From Planctomycetota bacterium (GTDB taxonomy: Bacteria > Planctomycetota > Planctomycetia > Pirellulales > Lacipirellulaceae): a DNA stretch of 64,000 nucleotides. The stretch spans positions 124,001-188,000 of the forward strand of contig JAJDEF010000012.1 of NCBI GenBank assembly GCA_029259945.1. Direction: 5' to 3'. Below, one piece after another: positions 47,627 to 57,663 of this stretch (the first letter of the stretch is position 1; each line of letters opens with the position of its first letter). Position numbers and translations under genes: made by a program. The notes under the pieces were generated by a model, which saw only the letters and a program-made list of their open reading frames with translations, had not been told where the DNA came from and did no database searches.

Positions 47627-48952
47627 TCAATCTTGCTTCCATTTTTCTTGTCCGGTCTGGGCTAGTACGGATGTCCACAACTGGCCTTCTGGCGAGAGCC
47701 GTTTTTTCATGCCTGTCGAAACGGCTAAGGGGACGTGGATCAGGTGATTGTGCCAGAGGCCGATGAGTAGGTCGGTCTTGCCAGCCATCCCCGCATGAAC
47801 GGCAGCTCGGGCAAACTGCTCGCACAACACGCTGTCTGCTGTGTTTGCCGCCACGCTTCGGATGTGATAACTGGGGTCAAAATACTTGACGTTCATCGGA
47901 AACTGCTGGGCGCGGAAATGCTCGGTGATGCGTTGCTTAAGAAAGACGCCGATGTCGCGTAATTTGCGATTCCCCGAAGCATCGAACTCTTCGCGGCAAC
48001 CTGACAAAAGATGCTGCCCTGCACCTTCGGCAACCACCACGACGGCATGTTCTCGTGATTCCAGTCGGCGCTTTAGCGAACTGAGCAAGCCCGTAGGCCC
48101 TTCGAGTTCAAATGGCACCTCAGGGATCAATGCAAAATCGGCCTCGCCGCTGGCTAGCGTTGCAGCAGCGGCGATAAAACCGGCCTCGCGGCCCATGAAC
48201 TTTACCAGCCCGACACCGTGACGTGCCCCTTTGGCCTCGACATGGGCTCGATCGATCACCTTTTCGGCCTCTGCCACGGCTGAAAAAAATCCAAACGAGC
48301 GGAAGCAAAATTTTATGTCGTTGTCGATCGTTTTTGGAATTCCCACGACTGCAATGGGCAACTGTCGTTGGGCAATCTCTAGAGAAATTTCGTGGGCACC
48401 TCGTTGTGTGCCATCCCCTCCAATACAAAACAGAATGTCAATTTGTCGGTCGACCAACTGGTCGACCGTCTCTCGTGGATTTTGATGACCACGCGACGAT
48501 CCTAAGATTGTTCCGCCTTGATGATGGATGCTTTCGACTCGCTCTGGGGTAAGTTTGATTGGATCGCAGGCTTCCTGAGGATGAAATCCTTGGTAGCCAA
48601 ACCGTATGCCCAAAATTTGTTGCACCCCGTAGTTCAACGACAACTCCATCACCAAACTGCGGATCACATTATTGATTCCCGGACAGAGACCGCCACAGGT
48701 AACAATGGCCGCCTTGGTGTTCGCAGGATCAAAATAAATTTCTTCGCGTGCCCCGGCGCGCTCAAACGCAAGCAGGTCGATCGCTTCGCCCACGCGAAAT
48801 CGGGGCTCGTAGAGTACCCGCATGTCGTCGGGTACATAGCTACTCACGCCTTCACCCGATCGGGGCGATCGTTTGAGAGGCGAAGCAAGGCTACGCTCGC
48901 CTAAGATCGAAACTTCAAGCTGTTCGGGCTGCAAGGTAGGTCGCTCGACCAT
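47627..48952 (-). CDS. 6-phosphofructokinase (ATP-dependent, plant/PFK-group-like)
   Basis: AAIVTCGGLCPGINNVIRSLVMEL, FCIGGDGTQRGAHEI, VVGIPKTIDNDI, VKFMGREAGFIAA. Confidence 0.9.
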   Translation of the reverse strand: MVERPTLQPEQLEVSILGERSLASPLKRSPRSGEGVSSYVPDDMRVLYEPRFRVGEAIDLLAFERAGAREEIYFDPANTKAAIVTCGGLCPGINNVIRSLVMELSLNYGVQQILGIRFGYQGFHPQEACDPIKLTPERVESIHHQGGTILGSSRGHQNPRETVDQLVDRQIDILFCIGGDGTQRGAHEISLEIAQRQLPIAVVGIPKTIDNDIKFCFRSFGFFSAVAEAEKVIDRAHVEAKGARHGVGLVKFMGREAGFIAAAATLASGEADFALIPEVPFELEGPTGLLSSLKRRLESREHAVVVVAEGAGQHLLSGCREEFDASGNRKLRDIGVFLKQRITEHFRAQQFPMNVKYFDPSYHIRSVAANTADSVLCEQFARAAVHAGMAGKTDLLIGLWHNHLIHVPLAVSTGMKKRLSPEGQLWTSVLAQTGQEKWKQD

Positions 48953-49033
48953 GAGATATTCCTCTTTACTACATCAGGTTCACCACAACGGCACGACGGA
49001 CACTACGAAAGGTATTGGGTGGCAGAGCGTTTA

Positions 49034-49056
49034 CCGGCCAGGATGGCCGGGCTATG
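49034..49056. repeat. REP-like hairpin copy
   Basis: ccggccaggatggccgggctatg. Confidence 0.85.
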
Positions 49057-49071
49057 GGATGAAACACTTTG

Positions 49072-50091
49072 TTACTTGAGCCAACCGTGTTCTCGATACC
49101 AGTTGACCGTCTCAGAAAATCGCTGCTCTAGCAAGGCCGCCGGACGGTAGTCGAGTTCATTGCGTAGCTTCTCGTCTGAACATTCCCAGGCTGACGCCGC
49201 CGCTTCTCGAACTTTGTCTAGGTTTAACACGCCTGGCCGACGACGAATTTGCCCGATCGCTTCTGAAACTCCGCCGATCACCCAAAATAGCGGCATGGGC
49301 ACTCGCATCGTCAGGACACTTCGACCGAGGGCTTCGGCAGCCAAATCGCCAATCTCAGAATAAGGAATGGTCCGCTCGGCGGCCACATAGTAGATGCCTT
49401 TCGACCGGTCTGCCGAGTCGTCGTCAGGGCCAGTCATTCGGTCGCCTCGTTCGGCTAGGCGTACGATAGCATCACAAAAATCAGCCGCATGCACCAACGA
49501 AACAGGAAAGGCCTTGATGCCAGGGACGAGGTGCAAACGTGCTCGCTGGACTCCACGAAATATCGTCAGACTCGCCGGGTCGGCGGGCCCAAAAATAATC
49601 GGCGGACGGATTACCGAAATCGGTACTTCCTGGGCCATGGTGGCAGCTACTCGTTCGGCTTCTAATTTACTATGGCCATAGTCCGACACGGGCAGGTCGG
49701 TGTCGGTTTCACAGCGAGGTTTTCCGGGCGTGCTGGGGCCCCCAGCCGCAATCGAACTGACGAGCACCGCCACAGGAGGTGATGGCTGCTTCGCACAAGC
49801 TTCGACCAGATGTCGCGTTCCGCGGACATTGTCGTCGAAAAGCTGTTTTTTGTTGAGCGCTCGGATTCGCCCCGCCACATGAAAAACCACGTCCACATCG
49901 GCTACCGCAGCGGCGAGGCTTTCGCGATTATCCAGCGACCCAAGCGCTAATTCGGTCCCTAAAGACTCTAGCTCAGCGGCTCGATGGAAATCTCGCACCA
50001 GACAGCGCACGTCCCAGCCCTGCCGGCATAAGTGGGCTGCCAGATTCGATCCGACAAATCCTGTGGCGCCTGTAATCAAAGTTCGAGGCAT
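49072..50091 (-). CDS. NAD-dependent epimerase/dehydratase (extended SDR)
   Basis: TLITGATGFVGSNLAAHL, DVVFHVAG, YGHSKLEAERVA. Confidence 0.92.
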   Translation of the reverse strand: MPRTLITGATGFVGSNLAAHLCRQGWDVRCLVRDFHRAAELESLGTELALGSLDNRESLAAAVADVDVVFHVAGRIRALNKKQLFDDNVRGTRHLVEACAKQPSPPVAVLVSSIAAGGPSTPGKPRCETDTDLPVSDYGHSKLEAERVAATMAQEVPISVIRPPIIFGPADPASLTIFRGVQRARLHLVPGIKAFPVSLVHAADFCDAIVRLAERGDRMTGPDDDSADRSKGIYYVAAERTIPYSEIGDLAAEALGRSVLTMRVPMPLFWVIGGVSEAIGQIRRRPGVLNLDKVREAAASAWECSDEKLRNELDYRPAALLEQRFSETVNWYREHGWLK

Positions 50092-50311
50092 GGTTCGACC
50101 TGGACGACCGAGGAAATCGACGCTAGATACGGTGTTTTTACCGTATTTTACTTAAATATCAACGTTCAGTGAATAACAACATCGGCTACCCAGATCGCCA
50201 TGATCTAGCGTTTGTCACGATTGAAATTGGTTGACCTTCGTGCCAGATGCCGATTACAGTGATCGGCACCCAAAGCATTGCCTCCCCAGAATATCATTTT
50301 ATTGGCTAAGC

Positions 50312-51478
50312 ATGTCGCACCTGGAAGTTATCCCCGTCGCCACCCGTGGTGAGAAGAAACAGTTCTTCAATCTTCCTTGGGATCTTTATCGAGGCGACCC
50401 CCACTGGGTACCGCCGATACGGATCGTTCAGAAAGAGCTTCTCAACTATCGGCGGCATCCGTTTTACGACACGGCTGACATCCAAACATTTGTGGCTCTT
50501 CGCGATGGCAAACCTTGTGGTCGCGTGGCTGCTATTATCAACCACGCCCATAATCGCTGGTACGACGAAAAGCGGGGCTTCTTTGGCTTTTACGAATCGG
50601 AAGAAGACGAAGAGGTCACAGGGCGTCTGTTCGACGCAGCCCGTGCATGGTTCGCTGAACATGAGATCGAAGCCATTCGCGGGCCAGTCAACCCGTCGCT
50701 AAACTACGAGTGTGGTTTGCTGGTCGATGGCTTCGACGAAGCGCCTTGGTTCATGATGACCTATGGCAAGCCTTACTACGATCGGTTGATCAAAGCCTAT
50801 GGCTTTCGGAAGTCGCAAGACATGTTTGCCTTTTGGGGCCATGTCGACATGCTCGACGATATTTCTCGTCGGCTCTACTCGCTAAGCCAGCATATTCTCG
50901 AACGGTTTGATTTGGTTTGCCGACCGATGGATATCAAACGTTTTGATGAAGAGATCGCCACTTTTCTAAAAATCTATAACCAGTCGCTTGTGTCGACCTG
51001 GGGTTTCGTCCCGATGTCGGAAGGCGAAGTCAAAAAACAAGCTGCTGGCCTGAAGCAGATGCTTGTGCCTGAGCTTACGACCATGGCTGAGATTGATGGC
51101 AAGCCGGTGGGCACGATGTTTGGTCTGCTCGACTTTAATCCACGAATCCAAGCGATTGACGGGCGGCTGTTTCCTTTTGGATTCCTCAAGCTGCTACGCA
51201 AACGCCAAGAGATTACGCGCGTCCGCTTGATTAGCACGAACGTGATTCCCGAATACCAAAGTTGGGGCATTGGCATCGCACTGGTTTCGCGTCTTGTGCC
51301 AGATGCGCTGAAGTGGGGCATCCAGGAAGCCGAATTTTCGTGGGTTCTTGAGAGCAATAATCTCTCTTATAAAACCCTAAAAAAGGGCGGGGCAAAAATC
51401 ACCAAGCGGTACCGCATCTACGATTACGGGCCGCTTGATACTACGGCGAACGCCAAATTCATGAAGCAAGGGGAGTAA
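50312..51478 (+). CDS. GNAT-like acyltransferase (hypothetical)
   Basis: MSHLEVIPVATRGEKKQFFNLPWDLYRGDPHWVPPIR...GVAAIINHAHN-like; conserved GNAT-superfamily-like architecture. Confidence 0.65.
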   Translation: MSHLEVIPVATRGEKKQFFNLPWDLYRGDPHWVPPIRIVQKELLNYRRHPFYDTADIQTFVALRDGKPCGRVAAIINHAHNRWYDEKRGFFGFYESEEDEEVTGRLFDAARAWFAEHEIEAIRGPVNPSLNYECGLLVDGFDEAPWFMMTYGKPYYDRLIKAYGFRKSQDMFAFWGHVDMLDDISRRLYSLSQHILERFDLVCRPMDIKRFDEEIATFLKIYNQSLVSTWGFVPMSEGEVKKQAAGLKQMLVPELTTMAEIDGKPVGTMFGLLDFNPRIQAIDGRLFPFGFLKLLRKRQEITRVRLISTNVIPEYQSWGIGIALVSRLVPDALKWGIQEAEFSWVLESNNLSYKTLKKGGAKITKRYRIYDYGPLDTTANAKFMKQGE

Positions 51479-51529
51479 GAGGCGCGAGTTATTAGGCGCT
51501 AGGCGCGAGTTTAGAGAGAGTTGGAAAAA

Positions 51530-51575
51530 AGCCAGTCGCCTCTGCTAGGCTTCCTTGCCTTGATGGCGACTGGCT
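51530..51575. terminator. 11-bp perfect stem bidirectional terminator between convergent genes
   Basis: agccagtcgcc...ggcgactggct. Confidence 0.65.
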
Positions 51576-51604
51576 TGAGCGTGCTTCCCTTCACGCAACT
51601 GCTT

Positions 51605-52051
51605 CTAGTTTGGCCCTATCGAACGCGGATTGGCTTGCAAGAAATCTCGCGGACCCCGTACGGTGTAGTAGGGGTAGGCTGTCTGCCCGGTCGGCGGACT
51701 TGGATTGAAGTTTGCTGGTTCTGGATAGCCGCCTGAATGTGGGCAAAGGCTACAGCCAGCGCCACCACAAGCACCACAGTTGCTGCCTTGTCTGCATGCG
51801 CAACTGCCACCCTGTCCGCAGTTGCCGCAGCAACTGTCCGAGCAGCATGTCTGTCCACAATCGCAGCCTGTGTTACAGGCACAACAGCTATCGCGACATG
51901 CGTTGCGAACGATTTTTGGCCGAGGAGCCAATCGTGATCGCGTCACGTGACAACCTGCACCACGACAATTGCTTCGAGCCAACATTCCATTTTGGGCGCA
52001 GCCGGCGGTTGCCAAACCAACGACGGCAATCGCTACCATGAGCTGTTTCAT
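51605..52051 (-). CDS. Cysteine-rich putative lipoprotein
   Basis: Lipobox-like GLATAGC after MKQLMVAIAVV; about 20 Cys in 148 aa. Confidence 0.65.
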   Translation of the reverse strand: MKQLMVAIAVVGLATAGCAQNGMLARSNCRGAGCHVTRSRLAPRPKIVRNACRDSCCACNTGCDCGQTCCSDSCCGNCGQGGSCACRQGSNCGACGGAGCSLCPHSGGYPEPANFNPSPPTGQTAYPYYTVRGPRDFLQANPRSIGPN

Positions 52052-52470
52052 CAGTATCCCCCCTGAATTCGAAACCGGGACAGCTATGCGGGCGTAAATG
52101 ATTCATGCCCATTGGCAATCGAATTGCGCCCGTTGCGGGTTAACGCGCAAAGGAGGCGCGCTAGTAAGCTTCCCGTAGGAGTGGTATCGGCGGCAGAATC
52201 GGTAGAATCCAACCAAACTGTTCATGGAGATCGACGAGTGCTAGCACCGACGGGGTCATCCTGCAAATTGCTGCAAAGCTCTTGGTCACTCTCTAACGAT
52301 CTGGTAGAACACTCGCCCCGTGCTTCTCGTTTTATCTCTTTCGGTGCTAGCAAGCCTCGAAAGCCGATCTTGTGGTTGCGGGTGTGTTTCATGGATGAAG
52401 CACTAAGGGTGTTGTTTTTAATGCCCGACCCACTTGTATCTTTCTGGTGCCCTTCGATCAGGGATGATCT

Positions 52471-54471
52471 GTGAGTAATTTTACCCGCGTCCTTCGCCTA
52501 GCACTTCGACATCGTTTGACGGTGGCGGCGTCGATCCTCTGCTCTTTGGGCGTCGCGTTGCTTTGGGCAGGCAACATTGCGGCAGTGCTGCCGATTGTTG
52601 ACGGGGTGATGCAAGGGAAATCGATTCCCACACTTCTGGACGAGACGGTCGAAAACTACGAAACCCGAGTTGCCCATTTTGATCGGCAGTTGGCTGGTTT
52701 TCAGGAGCAATTGGCCGACGCTTCGGCGGAGGATGCGACAAGCCACCTCAATGCCGATTTACGAATTGCTGAGTCCTCGCGTCTCAAAGCCCTCAGTCAA
52801 TTGCGATTTTGGCAATGGTTTCAACCGGCCGCGCATCGGTGGTTGCCGACCACGCCATTCGAAACTCTGGCGGTTGTTTGTTTGGCGTTGTTTGTGGGAA
52901 CGGTACTGAAAAGCGCCTTTCGCGTGGCAGGCAGCTTTTGCATGGCGAGACTTGGGCAGATTACTGACTTTGAGCTTCGCAAAGAGTTTTATCGCCGCAC
53001 ATTGCAACTTGATCTGGATACTTTTCGACAAACCACGCCAGGCGATCTGATGAACCGTTTTACGGTCGAGGTCGGGGCGGTTGCAGCAGGCACGCAGGCT
53101 GTGTTTGGGATGGCGATTCGCGAGCCCTTGAAAATGATTGCTTGCTTGGCTTTGGCCGCCTGGGTGAGCTGGCAGTTGCTGCTACTCACGCTGATCTCAG
53201 CCCCTTTGGTCGGCTATGCCGTGATGTGGCTAGCCAAGGCATTAAAACGTGCGAATCGACGTGCCCAGGAAGAATTTTCGTCGGTCTACAATCACTTGGA
53301 AGAAACTTTTAGTGGCATCAAAGTGATCAAAGCCTTCACGATGGAATCGCTTGAGCGAAGTCGGTTTCACCAAACCTCGAAGCAGTACTATCGCCGCTCG
53401 ATGAAAATTGCCCTCTACAATTCACTCGTTAGCCCCATCACCGAAACGATGGGCGTCACGATTATCATTGCCGCGATGCTTGCTGGGGGGTACTTGGTTC
53501 TGAATCAGCAAACCCATCTGTTCGGCATCCGGATTAGCGACCAACCCTTGACTCACGGACTGATTGGTTTGTTCTACGCTTGCCTTGCCGGGGCAAGCGA
53601 TCCGGCACGTCGGCTGTCGAGTGTATTTAACGGAATTCAACGAGCGGCTTCGTCTAGTGATCGCATTTATGAGTTACTGGATCGCACCTCGAAAATCGCC
53701 GACCCCCCCGTGCCCGCTAAATTACCAGCGACTTTGGGGCGACTTCATTTTCGTGATGTTGCGTTTTCGTATGGTAGCGACCAACTCGTCCTTGATGGAA
53801 TTGACTTGCAAGTCGAGCCAGGCGAGACCCTTGCCATTGTTGGCCCGAATGGTTGTGGCAAATCGACGTTGATGAATTTAGTCGCTCGATTTTACGATCC
53901 CACGCGAGGTGCCGTTACGATTGACGGGATTGATCTCCGTAACATCCGTGTTCGCGACCTCCGCGATCGCATTGGGGTCGTCTCGCAAGAGACGTTGCTT
54001 TTCGATGATACGATCGCCGAAAACATACGCTATGGCTCACCAGCCGCCAGCGAAAAGCAGGTAATCGAAGCGGCGAAACAGGCACACGCTCACCGATTTA
54101 TTACCGAGAAGCTCGAAAAGGGCTACGAAGAAAGATGCGGCGTCAGTGGCAACCGCCTCTCGGGAGGCCAACGTCAGCGCCTCGCGCTGGCCCGTGCGAT
54201 TCTGCGTGATCCCGAAATTCTTATTCTCGACGAAGCCACGAGCCAAATCGATGTCGAAAGCGAACGCCTGATCCACGACGTACTTCAAAAATTCATCCAA
54301 GGTCGCACCGTATTCATGATCACCCACCGGCCCAGCACGCTGGCTCTCGCCAATCGGATTGTGGTGATGGATCATGGCCGAATCGTGGATGTCGGCAGTG
54401 CTGAGGAATTGTCAAATCGCTGCGAACTCTTCCGCCGCTTAACGCATCTAAAGCACCGAAAAAGTGCCTAG
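52471..54471 (+). CDS. ABC transporter, fused permease/ATPase (MsbA-like)
   Basis: GPNGCGKSTLMNLVARFYDP, RLSGGQRQRLALARAILRDPEILILDEATSQID; GTG start. Confidence 0.92.
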   Translation: MSNFTRVLRLALRHRLTVAASILCSLGVALLWAGNIAAVLPIVDGVMQGKSIPTLLDETVENYETRVAHFDRQLAGFQEQLADASAEDATSHLNADLRIAESSRLKALSQLRFWQWFQPAAHRWLPTTPFETLAVVCLALFVGTVLKSAFRVAGSFCMARLGQITDFELRKEFYRRTLQLDLDTFRQTTPGDLMNRFTVEVGAVAAGTQAVFGMAIREPLKMIACLALAAWVSWQLLLLTLISAPLVGYAVMWLAKALKRANRRAQEEFSSVYNHLEETFSGIKVIKAFTMESLERSRFHQTSKQYYRRSMKIALYNSLVSPITETMGVTIIIAAMLAGGYLVLNQQTHLFGIRISDQPLTHGLIGLFYACLAGASDPARRLSSVFNGIQRAASSSDRIYELLDRTSKIADPPVPAKLPATLGRLHFRDVAFSYGSDQLVLDGIDLQVEPGETLAIVGPNGCGKSTLMNLVARFYDPTRGAVTIDGIDLRNIRVRDLRDRIGVVSQETLLFDDTIAENIRYGSPAASEKQVIEAAKQAHAHRFITEKLEKGYEERCGVSGNRLSGGQRQRLALARAILRDPEILILDEATSQIDVESERLIHDVLQKFIQGRTVFMITHRPSTLALANRIVVMDHGRIVDVGSAEELSNRCELFRRLTHLKHRKSA

Positions 54472-54593
54472 ATCGAGGGCTATTTCGCCTCATTCGGGCT
54501 AAGCTGCTAGGCACATTCTCATTGGTCAATCCTCCTGCCAGCCTCTATGATAGGAATCGTTAGCCCATTCTTTACCCCCCAAGCCCTTCGAAG

Positions 54594-55460
54594 ATGTCGA
54601 CCCTCCCGCTGCATACGAAACACGGCCGATCGTTCGACGATCATCGATTTGTTTACCCGGTGTTAAGCCGACGGTCGGGGGGCATGTCGATTGGTGTGAA
54701 CCTGAATCCCGACAAGGTTTGCAACTTCGATTGCATCTACTGCCAGGTGGATCGCACGACCCAGAGCGAAACTCGATTTGTGGAGATCGAGGCTCTTTTG
54801 GTCGAGCTGCGTCATATGCTTTCGTTGTTTGCCTCGGGCGCGATTTTCGAGACCAAGGAATTTAGAACGATACCGCAAGAACTGCGACGATTAAACGACA
54901 TCGCTTTCTCTGGCGATGGCGAGCCGACAACCTACAAGAATTTTGACGAAATCATCGGTGCTTGCGCCCAGGTAAAACGCGAAGCATCGCTCGACCAGGT
55001 GAAGATGGTGTTGATCACCAATGCTAGTATGTTTCACCGCCCCCATGTCGAACGGGGGCTAGAGATACTGGACGCCCATCAGGGCGAAATTTGGGCGAAA
55101 CTGGATGCCGGGACACCCGAGTATTTTCAGCAAGTGGAACGCACGCCCATTCCTCTGAAACAAATCCTCGATAATATCACAGCGGTCGCCATCAAACGTC
55201 CGATTGTTATCCAATCGTTGTTTATGCAAATTGACGGGCATCCGCCATCGGAGGCTGAGCTTCTTGCCTATTGCGCTCGGCTTAATGAGATTATCCAAGC
55301 GGGAGGGCAGCTCAACCTCGCGCAGATCTACACGGTGGCTCGTCGACCGGCAGAAAGCTACGTGAAACCGTTAGCCGATGGCGAAGTGGACGCCATCGTG
55401 CAACTGGTCGTTGATCGGGTGGGAATGCCAGCCGTTTCGTATTACGGGTCAACGGTTTGA
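54594..55460 (+). CDS. Radical SAM protein
   Basis: CNFDCIYCQVDR (CxxxCxxC) and FSGDGEPTTY. Confidence 0.88.
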   Translation: MSTLPLHTKHGRSFDDHRFVYPVLSRRSGGMSIGVNLNPDKVCNFDCIYCQVDRTTQSETRFVEIEALLVELRHMLSLFASGAIFETKEFRTIPQELRRLNDIAFSGDGEPTTYKNFDEIIGACAQVKREASLDQVKMVLITNASMFHRPHVERGLEILDAHQGEIWAKLDAGTPEYFQQVERTPIPLKQILDNITAVAIKRPIVIQSLFMQIDGHPPSEAELLAYCARLNEIIQAGGQLNLAQIYTVARRPAESYVKPLADGEVDAIVQLVVDRVGMPAVSYYGSTV

Positions 55461-55606
55461 CCAATCGTGAACGCCATCCATGTTATGCTTTTAACGAGCG
55501 CCGTTCCGCATTTCCCCATTTGTTTCCGTTCCGCAACCGATTATGCTAAATAAGGCGTTCGCTTATGAACGCCCCCCCTTCTTCGCATCAAAAATAAGGC
55601 TATTCC

Positions 55607-56914
55607 ATGAAAATTGCGGTTATTGGCACTGGTTACGTCGGCTTAGTGACGGGTGCTTGCTTCTCTGATAGTGGGAATGATGTTACCTGCGTCGACATCG
55701 ACGAAGCCAAGGTTGCCTCGCTCAATAATGGAGAAATCCCCATTTTCGAGCCTGGGCTGGAAGACATGGTCGCCTATAACGTGTCTGCGGGGCGACTGTC
55801 GTTTACTACGGACATGCCAGGTACGGTCAAACCTGCTGAGATCGTCTACCTAGCTGTAGGAACTCCCCAAGGGCATGACCGGGCAGCCAACCTTTCGGCT
55901 CTTTGGGCTGTCGTCGAAGGAATTGCACCTTATCTCGATGAAGATGCGATAGTGGTGACCAAGAGCACGGTTCCGGTTGGAACCAATGCTCGTATTTTCT
56001 CCATTCTGAAGGAACACACGGGTCGCGATTGCCATGTTGCAAGCAATCCCGAGTTTCTCAAAGAAGGTGCGGCAATCAACGACTTTGAAAAACCGGACCG
56101 AGTGGTGGTGGGGGTGCGTGACCAGCACACGGCCGACGTATTGCGGCAACTCTACGAACCGTTCTTACGCAACGAGCACCCCTTTCTGGTCATGACTCCC
56201 GAAAGTGCCGAGATGACGAAGTACGTCGCGAACGCATTGCTTGCGACAAAAATCAGCTTTATCAACGAGATGGCAAATCTTTGCGAGCGGATGGGGGGGG
56301 ATATCAACGATGTGCGCCGTGGGATCGGCCACGATAGCCGTATTGGTTTTCACTTTCTATTCCCCGGTGCAGGCTACGGGGGTAGCTGCTTTCCGAAAGA
56401 CGTTAGGGCGCTTGCAGCCATGGCAGAGGAACACGGTGTGGCACCTCGGATGCTGGAAGCCGTCGACGAAGTGAATCAGCACCAAAAATTGGTGATGGTC
56501 GACAAAGTGGACGAGCATTTTAAGGGCGACCTTTCAGGCAAAACTTTTGCCGTCTGGGGTCTGGCTTTTAAGCCACGAACCGACGACATTCGCGAAGCCC
56601 CCGCCTTGGTGCTGATCGACCATCTGTTAAAGCAAGGTGCGAACGTCCATGTCCACGATCCCGAAGCCATGGGCAATGCTCAGGCGATTTATGGCGACAA
56701 GATCAAATGTTTTGATCGGCAGTTGCAGGCGCTCGAAGGTGCTCATGCACTGTTCATCATGACGGAATGGAACGATTACAAACGTCCGAACTGGGAAGAA
56801 ATGATCCGTCTTATGCAGTCGCCAATTGTCTTCGACGGTCGCAATCTTTACGATCCTGGGCGAATGGAAAACCACGGTTTCCGGTACTATAGTGTCGGTA
56901 GGCCCGCGGTTTAG
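55607..56914 (+). CDS. ugd: UDP-glucose 6-dehydrogenase
   Basis: [32 protein letters not shown]...[16 protein letters not shown]...[21 protein letters not shown]. Confidence 0.95.
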   Translation: MKIAVIGTGYVGLVTGACFSDSGNDVTCVDIDEAKVASLNNGEIPIFEPGLEDMVAYNVSAGRLSFTTDMPGTVKPAEIVYLAVGTPQGHDRAANLSALWAVVEGIAPYLDEDAIVVTKSTVPVGTNARIFSILKEHTGRDCHVASNPEFLKEGAAINDFEKPDRVVVGVRDQHTADVLRQLYEPFLRNEHPFLVMTPESAEMTKYVANALLATKISFINEMANLCERMGGDINDVRRGIGHDSRIGFHFLFPGAGYGGSCFPKDVRALAAMAEEHGVAPRMLEAVDEVNQHQKLVMVDKVDEHFKGDLSGKTFAVWGLAFKPRTDDIREAPALVLIDHLLKQGANVHVHDPEAMGNAQAIYGDKIKCFDRQLQALEGAHALFIMTEWNDYKRPNWEEMIRLMQSPIVFDGRNLYDPGRMENHGFRYYSVGRPAV

Positions 56915-56970
56915 ATTCAGGGTGCGTTGCGTTATTGATCCACAACACCCTATGTGCAGGCGTTCATTCT

Positions 56971-57435
56971 CTATCGGTTCGACGACGTTGCTGTGATCTG
57001 CTCGTCGTGGTTTTTGTCGGTCGACTCCTCGCTACTAGTGAGCTGGTCGACCATTTGATTGAAATCCGTCGCTAGGCTTTGCCAAAAATCACCGTCGCGA
57101 AACTTCAATGGTTGTGCTGACTCGCCTTGGGCAATAGTTCGGATGGTTTTTCGAAGGCGATAAATGGGCCCTGCGAACCGATTGCTCAAACGCAAAGTAT
57201 CTAACACAAACACGGGCAGAAGAAAAACCATCGCCAAGATGAAGGGACCATGCGTCCACCAGATCTGAGTGGCATGTGCTTCGAACGAGCGAAACGGGTT
57301 GGACATAACTTGCAAAAAGAACGCGATCAGCGAAGCGACTACGAAGAAACCAACCCAGTGAAGAATCAGGCGTCTTACCAGCGATCCCTGAACCTGGGGA
57401 TCGACGTATGTTTTCTTGCGATCGGGATGAGACAT
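56971..57435 (-). CDS. Membrane protein with HAMP-like domain
   Basis: Two TM segments then LRLSNRFAGPIYRLRKTIRTIAQGE...LATDFNQMVDQL. Confidence 0.65.
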   Translation of the reverse strand: MSHPDRKKTYVDPQVQGSLVRRLILHWVGFFVVASLIAFFLQVMSNPFRSFEAHATQIWWTHGPFILAMVFLLPVFVLDTLRLSNRFAGPIYRLRKTIRTIAQGESAQPLKFRDGDFWQSLATDFNQMVDQLTSSEESTDKNHDEQITATSSNR

Positions 57436-57663
57436 GAGAGTCTTGCCTTTGACTGGAAATCCTGCAATTGAAAATAGATGTGCGCAGACGCGCCCTAGTA
57501 TAAAAGTAGGTTATGGACGCATCGGATTCGAGAAAGTCCCTGAAATGCTTGTTGCCCTAAGCAATCTCGGCACGAACCCTGCCTCGCAACCCGCAATATC
57601 GCCACAATAATCATTCTGATTCTGCACTAGAAAAACCTTCGCGGGCGACCTAACCTGATCGGC

